Source: an uncultured Dorea sp.
GTDB taxonomy: Bacteria; Bacillota_A; Clostridia; Lachnospirales; Lachnospiraceae
Assembly (NCBI GenBank): GCA_910578865.1
Contig: CAJTRM010000055.1
Location: forward strand, 230-10,204
Direction: 5' to 3'
DNA: 9,975 bases
Shown: positions 1 to 7,208 of the stretch, piece by piece
Layout: the number at the start of each line of letters is the position of its first letter
Position numbering within the stretch: position 1 is the first letter of the stretch
Program-made: the position numbers and the translations under genes
The notes under the pieces: model-generated
The model's input: the letters and a program-made list of their open reading frames with translations, nothing else
The model's database searches: none
Told to the model about the DNA's origin: nothing

Positions 1-7
1 AAAATGT

Positions 8-58
8 CCTCCAAAATTTTTATAAAGACATTATAGCACAGGTCTTAAATATAGTCGA
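8..58 (-). promoter_or_regulatory. Leftward promoter and ribosome binding site for a gene beyond the left edge
   Basis: Read on the minus strand there is a -35-like hexamer TCGACT (58-53, four of six consensus bases), a 17-base spacer, and a perfect -10 TATAAT (35-30) preceded by TGC, which makes it also an extended -10. A GGAGG Shine-Dalgarno follows at 12-8, about 20 bases past the -10, so the 5' leader would be very short. The start codon should lie just outside the window, since only ACATTTT remains after the Shine-Dalgarno. This indicates a gene transcribed to the left, away from the phage gene at 84. Its identity cannot be told from this window. Confidence 0.72.
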
Positions 59-83
59 GCTATTAAAAAGATATTATAGTAGA

Positions 84-1196
84 CACGCATACCTCTCCGC
101 CTCAGCTTCCCACAGGTGGTTATCATGCCCGCCTTCGGCAAAGCTCTGTGCGGAGATCAAGGACGAAGCCTCACCATACGCCCAGCAGGGCACCGACGCC
201 CATGAGCTGTGTGAGTACAAAGTTCTCCATGCGTTAGGCGCAGATGTCAAAGACCCGACTGAGAATCTGGATTTCTTCGATACCGAAATGGCGGATGCCA
301 CCGATGAATACTGTTCCTATGTCATGGAGCAGTACGAAAAGGCAAAGCAGCTTTGCAAGGATCCGCAAGTACACGTAGAACAGAGGCTGGATTTCTCCAA
401 ATGGGTACCGGACGGTTTCGGCACCGGCGACTGCCTCATCATAGCAGACAAAGTCCTTCAGATCATCGATTTCAAATACGGACTCGGGATTCTGGTAGAG
501 GCTGAGAACAACCCGCAGATGATGTGTTACGCCCTCGGAGCCCTGGACACCTATGACGGGATCTATGATATCGAATCCATTGCGATGACGATCTTCCAGC
601 CAAGGCGCGAGAACATCAGTACCTTCGCGATCAGCAAAGAGGACCTTCTTTCATGGGCGGAAAACTTCCTGAAGCCTACAGCGGAGCTTGCATACAACGG
701 CGAAGGCGATTTCCACGCCGGCGACCATTGCCAGTTCTGCAAGGTCAAGGCGACCTGCCGTGAAAGAGCAGCCTACAACATGGAGCCTGCAGCTTATGAC
801 TTTGAGCAGCCCGCAACCCTGGATGATACGGAGATAGCCGCCATCCTTCCCCGGATCGATGACCTGGTGGCATGGGCCGGAGACATCAAGGAATATGCAC
901 TCCAGCAAGCGATCAGCGGAACGGAGTATCCCGGATTCAAGGTAGTTGAAGGCAGATCGGTAAGAAAATACACGGATGAGAATACCGTGGCTTCCACCGT
1001 CGCAGACGCCGGATACGACCCCTATGAGAAAAAGGTACTCGGAATCACAGCAATGACTTCCCTTCTTGGGAAAAAGAAATTTGAAGAACTTCTGACCGGC
1101 TTTATCACTAAGCCGCCAGGCAAACCGACACTTGTGCCGGATTCAGATAGAAGACCGGCAATGAACACAGCCAAAGATGATTTTAGCGAAGAATAA
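84..1196 (+). CDS. DUF2800 phage protein, Cas4-like PD-(D/E)XK nuclease family, missing its start codon
   Basis: This is a phage replication-region protein of the DUF2800 family, whose members resemble Cas4/RecB-type nucleases. The first recognisable residues (HAYLSASASHRWLSCPPSA, from position 84) match the usual N-terminus of the family, so the protein begins well before the ATG at 288, which is internal. The likely nuclease core is visible as GTGDCLIIADK followed by IIDFKYGLG, giving the D and D-x-K catalytic pattern. A C-terminal cysteine cluster (HCQFCKVKATC) resembles the Fe-S cluster region of Cas4-like enzymes. The frame stays open to the window start, but no ATG, GTG or TTG and no Shine-Dalgarno lies in frame upstream; the sequence before 84 is a promoter facing the other way. 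The gene therefore seems to have lost its start at a recombination junction near 80-84. About 370 residues remain, close to full length. An AAGGAGG after its stop serves the next gene. Confidence 0.82.
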   Translation, partial: HAYLSASASHRWLSCPPSAKLCAEIKDEASPYAQQGTDAHELCEYKVLHALGADVKDPTENLDFFDTEMADATDEYCSYVMEQYEKAKQLCKDPQVHVEQRLDFSKWVPDGFGTGDCLIIADKVLQIIDFKYGLGILVEAENNPQMMCYALGALDTYDGIYDIESIAMTIFQPRRENISTFAISKEDLLSWAENFLKPTAELAYNGEGDFHAGDHCQFCKVKATCRERAAYNMEPAAYDFEQPATLDDTEIAAILPRIDDLVAWAGDIKEYALQQAISGTEYPGFKVVEGRSVRKYTDENTVASTVADAGYDPYEKKVLGITAMTSLLGKKKFEELLTGFITKPPGKPTLVPDSDRRPAMNTAKDDFSEE

Positions 1197-1518
1197 GGAG
1201 GAAAAAATCATGGCAAAGAAAGTTAATATCCCTACCAAAGTTATCACAGGAGTAAACACCAGATGGAGCTACGCGAATGTCTGGGATCCTAAGATTGAAC
1301 GTATCTCTGATTTCCACCAACTGTACTTCCAATAGTTCTGTAGCCTCTGGTGCATAACACGGAGAACTATTGAAATCAATAATAGTGCTCTGCACCTTCT
1401 CTTGTGCCGAAGCCAGAGCCCTATTCAAATTCTTTTCTTGAGCTGAAGCTATTTTGTATCCAGTCTTAGCTGACTTATTACACTCCTTCAGCACTTGCTT
1501 CAAATTTGTTTCTTCCAT
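1183..1518 (-). pseudogene. Small alpha-helical protein of unknown function, last gene of the operon, 3' end replaced by phage DNA
   Basis: The ATG at 1518 lies 8 bases after the stop of the upstream nuclease-like gene, and AAGGTGGGG just before it gives a ribosome binding site, so it was translated as part of the operon. The first roughly 75 residues look native: a charged, helix-prone region (GYKIASAQEKNLNRALASAQ) and then DFNSSPCYAPEATELLEVQL. After about position 1294 the frame enters antisense phage DUF2815/DUF2800 sequence and ends at 1183, so the last 37 or so residues are chimeric. I do not recognise the family. It could be an accessory subunit of the adjacent restriction-like system; this is inferred only from position. 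The intact form would be expected to be longer. Confidence 0.55.
1210..1335 (+). pseudogene. DUF2815 phage protein (putative ssDNA-binding), 5' fragment only
   Basis: The ATG at 1210 follows an AAGGAGG Shine-Dalgarno at 1195-1201 with 8-base spacing. The first 28 codons encode MAKKVNIPTKVITGVNTRW and then SYANVWDPK, which fits the N-terminus of DUF2815 proteins, the usual downstream neighbour of DUF2800 in clostridial phages and often described as ssDNA-binding-like. Family members run to well over 150 residues, but here homology stops after the AAG codon at 1291-1293. The frame then runs 13 codons through antisense sequence of the neighbouring minus-strand gene to a TAG at 1333-1335. The gene is therefore a truncated relic. 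The role assigned to the family is known only loosely; the truncation is seen directly. Confidence 0.78.
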
Positions 1519-1526
1519 GCCCCACC

Positions 1527-1990
1527 TTAATGAAATCTCGAAAAATCTGTTGCAATATATTTCTCAAACTGCTTTTTGCAATACTCTTTCTTGATTCCGG
1601 TTTTCTTATCTGTTTTATTGCCGTTGAACCATATACCATGCTTTCCGGCATTCTTACCATTTTTATTGGTTACGCACTCCTGCAGGAACTCTTCTGAAGA
1701 TAGGATCCACATCATCTCCAGACGCTCAGAATAAAACACAAAGTAGAAGTTCTCGGTCTTCTCATGGGTAATTGCCGAAAAAAGAGCTGCGTCACCATCT
1801 GTAACTTCATTGGATCTCGCTTTTATCTGAACCTCAATAAATGTGCCGTCTTCCTTTTTATAACGCAATCAACGCCATGATCATCGACAAGCGGCATATA
1901 GACATCAAGCCCCTCCATGAGCATTTTCCCAACCAAATTATATTCCATCCGTTTGCCAAACCCGGCCGAATGTCTGAATGCTATTCCCAT
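1527..1990 (-). pseudogene. Small PD-(D/E)XK-like nuclease, broken by a one-base frameshift
   Basis: Translation from the ATG at 1990, 9 bases after the stop of the 1073-aa protein and preceded by AAGGTG, gives MGIAFRHSAGFGKRMEY and continues to HGVDCVIK. It then leaves frame and stops at 1823-1825 after 55 codons. The downstream half continues in the next frame from KKEDGTFIEVQIKARS to a stop at 1527. Adding one base to the five-T run at 1855-1859 joins the halves into a smooth protein of about 154 residues. Its core then reads D41 and, 14 residues on, Q55-I-K57, a D...(E/Q)xK arrangement as in Mrr-like and group-I-intron-type PD-(D/E)XK folds. It is likely a DNA-cleaving or DNA-binding partner of the methyltransferases. 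The break may be a real mutation, a phase-variable tract or a sequencing error. The TTG-initiated 113-aa frame from 1868 alone would lack the first catalytic aspartate. Confidence 0.68.
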
Positions 1991-1999
1991 AATCACCTT

Positions 2000-4900
2000 C
2001 TACTCTGTACATAAAATACAGCCACATGCCTCTTCATATTCCGCGTAAGAAGTCATTGTCTTGAGGACCGTTTGCAACTTACGGCGGCGACTGTTAAGAC
2101 TTCCACTGTTTGGTAAAAGATATTTCCCAACCTTATCAGTATTGCAGAAACTTGTCCATTCATTAATAAGCTCTCTGGTCTTTGTAACAACTTCCATATG
2201 TGCATCATCATTAGCATTAAATCTCGGAATGATTTTATACGGTATCGTATGAATGTGCCTTGCACCGAATCCCCCTTGCGGTTGGAAGTCAGATATGGCA
2301 GTAGATAATGTCATACTGTTTAATATACCCACAATATAAAGAGCCTCTTCCTCAGATTCAGCTAAATACCAATACAAAGTTTGATCGATAATCAGTTTTT
2401 TCTTGTCGAGTGTATTCAGATCAACATAAGCTGCGCATGGATTAGTCCCCCCTGCATTAGATAAAACTAGCCACCTTGCCAGTGCAAAGTTCTGTTTATC
2501 CAGTTTATTTCTTATATTGATTTTGTGATCAAACAATACAGACAAAGGCATCTCACTCTCTGTTTGAATCTCACTAAATACATAAGATGTTCCCGGATTC
2601 AACAAAGCTATTTCTTCATCAGTTAGTCCCTTCCATTTACCATCAATGCTTTTTCCTGGAAGGATAACCTTTGCAGGTCTTTCAACTGAAAATGGAGATA
2701 GATGCTTTGAAATCAAACAGTCATATAAATAATCATCGCTGAAACCCTCTGCTACCAAATCTCTACATACATCCTTATGACTATCACTAAGCAAATAATA
2801 CAGTTCTGATCTATTATCAATTTTCTTGATAGTCCATGTTCCATTCGGTAACTGAGTAAACTCATGAAACAAAGCCGTTCTTGGCATAATATCAGCGCCT
2901 TGATTAAATTCCCAGGGATTTGAGTTGATGACATCCAGAAATTCCGCGTTTTCTCCCTTGTTTGTCCATGCAGAACGGTTTCCCTGTTTGTTAAGTGTAT
3001 AGTTACACTCAACATATGAATCCGGTTCATCATAAACTCTTCCTGAAATTGGATATTCGGATTTTTCTACCGTTTTCATTCCCCCAAGAACAACAGCTTT
3101 GTTCTTGAATGTACTCATTGGTAATTCCCAGATCGTATCCACGTTGGTACCTACTGAGTAATCTGATTCTCTATATTTTTCCAACCTGAGCGGATCATGA
3201 TGGTACCCACTCAATATGCTTCCAGGCATAACGCACATCCATCTTGCTCCATTTTTTAAGTATTTATCAATTGATGCTAATAAAAAGGTTGTCGCCAATT
3301 CCATGTGGAGATGAGATGCTCCTGGCGGCTTTATCCCAAAAGAATCAGTTTTTCTTTGTAATACTATTTTATACGGATTATCAGCTAATTTACTCATCGC
3401 CAACCACGGCGGATTAGAAACAATACAGTTGAACTGATTTGTAACCAATCCTGGTTTATAGCTATTATTCAGTATAAAATACCATATTCCATTACGCCCT
3501 TGTCTTTGAAGACTTTCTAACTGCAAAATAAGACTATAAGCCGCAACCCTCTGTGCTTGTCGCTCAACATGCGACAGCACTATGCTACTTTCAGATTCTA
3601 CAGAAGACAAAACATAATCTACTTGTTTATCCGTAAGGTCACTTTCCCCTTGGGCAGCTCTTTTCATAGCATATTTATAACAAATAGACATAAACGCATC
3701 AAAATTCCGTCTATGAGCTGGCGTCAACATGTGTCCAGGAATCTCAACCTTATTATTATCAAAATACATGACATAAGAATCCTGATTACTTAATGGCATA
3801 TTATGCGTAATGGGCGTTGCTACAAAAAGAGAGTCCGCATGATAAATAGGTATTATAATTTGACCGCTATGATATGGAAACAAATCCCTCATAAACATTA
3901 CCCAGTTGACCTTTGCAAGCATAACAGCAAGAGGATCAATATCAAACCCCATAACACACGAGAATACTATTTCATCTTTCGTCTTATCATAATCATGTGT
4001 GCTTATTGCATACTTTTCACGAACTTTTCTGATTGCCTCAATTAAAAAAACTCCTGAACCACAGCACATGTCCAAAATACGCGGTGCTTCCTCCATATCC
4101 TCCACCGCATGTTCAACCATGCTTCTCGCAACCCAATGAGGTGTGAAATCCTGTCCCAGAAGCAGGCGATGTTCACGATTAGACAACTGTGCCAGCAATG
4201 CTCCGAACAAATCTTCTTCAGCAATTACCTTAAAGTCATAGCAAACCAAAAGTCGTTGTATTCTTTTCACACATTCTACGATACCCTCAACATAGGGCGA
4301 ATTATTTAGCCATCCAAAATAGTCATAGTCTACAAGGTTTTGTATATTTTTCTGCTGGAAGTATATTCCATTCAGAATTTTAATGACTTCCGCATCACCA
4401 CAAATTAAGGGAGCTCCATTAAGAATATTTGCACATACGACCTTCGCCACAGTAACCAAATAGTACTCATTTGTATATGTATCCATCGAAAAGGTCCCAT
4501 ATTCAGATGCTCCTAAATATGCAACAAAGTTCTGCCATACATTTTTGATCAACTCCGCATATGATGGATTTGAGCGCATTGCATTCTCCACTGTAGCCCT
4601 GTACCCATCAATCTCTTTACGGTAAAAATCACTTTCTAAACCGAAATCAAGCACAAGCGTTTTTGCAGTGAGAATTCTGGACTGATCCCTGCCTAGATAT
4701 TTATTTACAAATAGTTCAAACTTGTCCATTTCCTCATCCGAACAATTTGAAAGGTCAACAAAATCAACTTGTTGAAGTTCGATATCATTAGCTCCAAATA
4801 ATCTACCCCTATCAAGATTATCTAAAATCTTAATTGTATAGCCATACCATCTCACCGTATCTGACAGGATTCCAAGGATCTCACTTTCATCAATGCCTAA

Positions 4901-5221
4901 ATTGCATAATGCTGCACAGTATTCTTCTACCTGATGATACCCCTCGTTAAAAATAGAAGATATCTTCAGATTCTTCTCATATTCAATTGCAGTCTTCCCA
5001 ACTACGGAATCCGCAAAACCTATCCGTTCTTTTCCTTTAGCATTGGCAAAGTGAAGATAGGTCTCTGTACCCATCACATGCTCTTGAACCCACCACGGTG
5101 TATCGGGGAATATTCTACTAAGACTCGCTGATAGCAAGTGTCTTAGTTTATCTTCCACAGATCCATTATCTATTTCATGCTGAGCAGTTGCAGCAAATGA
5201 CCTTAATTCGTCCTTATTCAT
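2000..5221 (-). CDS. Large type IIG-like restriction-modification protein (putative nuclease plus N6-adenine methyltransferase)
   Basis: This 1073-aa protein combines features of type IIG enzymes. Residues 65-101 contain GFADSVVGKTAIEYEKNL and a downstream HQVEEY, resembling the N-terminal D...ExE/K nuclease motif of such proteins (D71, E80, E82, K83). Residues 110-350 are alpha-helical and unassigned. The methyltransferase core has motif X (DFTPHWVARSMVE, about 358-370), motif I DMCCGSG (384-390) for S-adenosylmethionine, DIDP (427-430), and the catalytic NPPW (603-606), preceded by an insert of about 130 residues. The C-terminal part, with GGFGARHIHTIPYKIIP, resembles the end of specificity domains that read the DNA target. 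Predicted role is recognition of a target and its adenine methylation, with possible cleavage. The ATG overlaps the stop of the preceding methyltransferase by 8 bases (ATGAATAA), indicating coupling. No frameshift is visible. NPPW in place of NPPY is accepted in this superfamily. Whether the nuclease motif is active is uncertain. Confidence 0.85.
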   Translation of the reverse strand: MNKDELRSFAATAQHEIDNGSVEDKLRHLLSASLSRIFPDTPWWVQEHVMGTETYLHFANAKGKERIGFADSVVGKTAIEYEKNLKISSIFNEGYHQVEEYCAALCNLGIDESEILGILSDTVRWYGYTIKILDNLDRGRLFGANDIELQQVDFVDLSNCSDEEMDKFELFVNKYLGRDQSRILTAKTLVLDFGLESDFYRKEIDGYRATVENAMRSNPSYAELIKNVWQNFVAYLGASEYGTFSMDTYTNEYYLVTVAKVVCANILNGAPLICGDAEVIKILNGIYFQQKNIQNLVDYDYFGWLNNSPYVEGIVECVKRIQRLLVCYDFKVIAEEDLFGALLAQLSNREHRLLLGQDFTPHWVARSMVEHAVEDMEEAPRILDMCCGSGVFLIEAIRKVREKYAISTHDYDKTKDEIVFSCVMGFDIDPLAVMLAKVNWVMFMRDLFPYHSGQIIIPIYHADSLFVATPITHNMPLSNQDSYVMYFDNNKVEIPGHMLTPAHRRNFDAFMSICYKYAMKRAAQGESDLTDKQVDYVLSSVESESSIVLSHVERQAQRVAAYSLILQLESLQRQGRNGIWYFILNNSYKPGLVTNQFNCIVSNPPWLAMSKLADNPYKIVLQRKTDSFGIKPPGASHLHMELATTFLLASIDKYLKNGARWMCVMPGSILSGYHHDPLRLEKYRESDYSVGTNVDTIWELPMSTFKNKAVVLGGMKTVEKSEYPISGRVYDEPDSYVECNYTLNKQGNRSAWTNKGENAEFLDVINSNPWEFNQGADIMPRTALFHEFTQLPNGTWTIKKIDNRSELYYLLSDSHKDVCRDLVAEGFSDDYLYDCLISKHLSPFSVERPAKVILPGKSIDGKWKGLTDEEIALLNPGTSYVFSEIQTESEMPLSVLFDHKINIRNKLDKQNFALARWLVLSNAGGTNPCAAYVDLNTLDKKKLIIDQTLYWYLAESEEEALYIVGILNSMTLSTAISDFQPQGGFGARHIHTIPYKIIPRFNANDDAHMEVVTKTRELINEWTSFCNTDKVGKYLLPNSGSLNSRRRKLQTVLKTMTSYAEYEEACGCILCTE

Positions 5222-7208
5222 CGTATTTTCGCCTAGTCCTTTCTTGTACTTTTTTTATGAGTAACATTTCCAACTGTTTACTCACGAACACACTGTTTTC
5301 ATCACCAAATGGAGATGTTACAATCTCATCAATTTGCTTTTGAATCGTTCTATTTATACTTCTATTTATTAGAATCTCCTTGCCAATATGTTCGAGCTCA
5401 GTTTTCCTTTTATCATCAATTCGTGGAAATACTATTTTCCTTACATGACTTGCTTCAATTTTTAAGGCACCTCCGCCCATTGCGGTTCCTACGACTTCAA
5501 GAAAAAGCTTTGCCCATGTAGAATTAAACAACGCTAATGCAATTATTTGATCACGATTCTCTAAATTCCAAAGTGTAATAAAATTAGCGTCAACTATTAT
5601 CTCACTTCCTGGCACCTGATGAATAAATATGGCCTCAGGACTCTCACCGCAAACACGGGAAATACATAGGTTTGGTACATGTCTTTCCTTCAATTCAGGA
5701 AGCATATACCAAAATCTTTCAAATTCATCACCTATCTTTTTTTCATTCGTAATAACTGCTGAAAGTTCCCTAAACGGCTTCTTATGCACTGGGGATATGT
5801 ATCTTTCTCCTTGTGTAATGTAATCATCCAAATCGGAATCCATCAAGGTATATTGTTCCGCTGTTTTTTTAGATAATCTTAAGTAATCCACTTGTCTTAC
5901 TTGATGTTGAATGTAGAATATACACTTATGCAAATCATCATAGTTTACAACAAGATCATTCACATCCGAACGTTTCTTGAAAGCTTTTCTTATATTATCC
6001 GAGGACAGCATAATATTACGGTTATACCATGATTCAGTTTGAGCAACGGACATAGATCTATCTGACGACAGCAACTGTGCGTAAAAGAAATCGTTTGCAC
6101 CTGTGCGCAGACCCTGCCCAACGGACCATCCCAAATCTTCCAAAGAATCATACTCGACTCCGCAACTACTGTTCACAATTTCTCGAATTTCGTTAGGAAG
6201 AACAGCAGACTCTTCATCTCTCATTTTATCTTCCTTACAGATCCACTTTTGATCATTTAGCTTTCTAGTCAAGCCTGGAAATAATTCCATCGCTGGAATG
6301 ATCTTTGAAGAAAACCCTTCCACAGAACATATTGTTTTTGAATATATAATATAATTTAACGCTTCATACCCGGCATAGCCATTGAACTTCATGGATCCGA
6401 CAAGGGAGTTCTTGTCGATTATTCCAGATTTTAATTCAAGAAGTACCGTATCTGGATAACTATTCCTTATAGGCTCGTTTTCTTTTCTTTTGCATATAAC
6501 CAAACATGTTCTTATTTCAGCATCTTCAAACCACACGGATTCTACATCACGTGCTATGGCAACAACTTCGAAGCATCGTAAAAGTAAGTAGTGAATTGGC
6601 ATTGCGTAATCTCTGTTTAGCCACGTTTCTGGAACTACCATTGCCATATACCCACCTTTTTTTACTATCGAGGCGCATAATATCCACGATGGCACAGCCA
6701 TGTCTGATAAGCCCGAGTATCTTTTTGACACTTCAATGTAGATTTGTCTTTCCTGATCATCTAAATTATTTGTGTTCTGAATATGATTAATTAAACTCTC
6801 CCTTAATTCTTTCCCGTCTGGCAGACCTATCTCTGGGTTTTTTTTGAGTGTTTGATATCTAATATAAGGAGGATTAGTTATGACCAAACCCCAACCTCCA
6901 GTAATATTAACTTCATCACTCTTAAAAGCATCTTTGATGAGAATTTCTGCTTTGGGAACAGCACTCTTACAGGTTTCCCTGACATCTACATCAATGTCTA
7001 TACCCAAAACCTTATCTGCTTGTGGATACTTTGTATATGCTGCTTGTAGCAAATCACCCCGGCCAACCATTGGATCAATTATTGATTTTACTACCAAATT
7101 CTTTGGCAACATCGATACCAACAACTCACCGATACGCTTGCCAGAAAAAACCTGCCCATACTGCTTTATTTTTATACTATTATCCTTGTAATGCTGCATC
7201 CATAACAC
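5214..7208 (-). CDS. Eco57I/TaqI-type N6-adenine DNA methyltransferase
   Basis: A 664-aa gamma-type adenine methyltransferase. The N-terminus has a motif X-like stretch (YGQVFSGKRIGELLV, residues 17-31), motif I DPMVGRG (45-51), an acidic loop GIDIDVD (69-75), a motif III-like KDAF (92-95) and catalytic NPPYIRYQ (112-119). The middle and C-terminal parts form a probable target recognition region; ALFNSTWAKLFLEVVGTAMG and then the ASHVRKIVFP element resemble the TaqI-like specificity domain. It would transfer a methyl group to adenine in a specific site. The longest frame starts at a GTG (7208), inside the end of the previous gene, but the ATG at 7199 sits about 8 bases after an AAAGGG and may be the real start, which would remove three residues. 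Overlap with the previous gene (29 bases from the GTG) and with the next (8 bases) argues for one transcript. No nuclease motif is seen in it, unlike the following gene. Confidence 0.87.
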   Translation of the reverse strand: MLWMQHYKDNSIKIKQYGQVFSGKRIGELLVSMLPKNLVVKSIIDPMVGRGDLLQAAYTKYPQADKVLGIDIDVDVRETCKSAVPKAEILIKDAFKSDEVNITGGWGLVITNPPYIRYQTLKKNPEIGLPDGKELRESLINHIQNTNNLDDQERQIYIEVSKRYSGLSDMAVPSWILCASIVKKGGYMAMVVPETWLNRDYAMPIHYLLLRCFEVVAIARDVESVWFEDAEIRTCLVICKRKENEPIRNSYPDTVLLELKSGIIDKNSLVGSMKFNGYAGYEALNYIIYSKTICSVEGFSSKIIPAMELFPGLTRKLNDQKWICKEDKMRDEESAVLPNEIREIVNSSCGVEYDSLEDLGWSVGQGLRTGANDFFYAQLLSSDRSMSVAQTESWYNRNIMLSSDNIRKAFKKRSDVNDLVVNYDDLHKCIFYIQHQVRQVDYLRLSKKTAEQYTLMDSDLDDYITQGERYISPVHKKPFRELSAVITNEKKIGDEFERFWYMLPELKERHVPNLCISRVCGESPEAIFIHQVPGSEIIVDANFITLWNLENRDQIIALALFNSTWAKLFLEVVGTAMGGGALKIEASHVRKIVFPRIDDKRKTELEHIGKEILINRSINRTIQKQIDEIVTSPFGDENSVFVSKQLEMLLIKKVQERTRRKYDE

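Noticed and set aside
74..301. 75-codon minus-strand frame over the 5' part of the phage gene
   Set aside because: It is the antisense shadow of the well-supported DUF2800 reading frame, which shows the nuclease motif and cysteine cluster.
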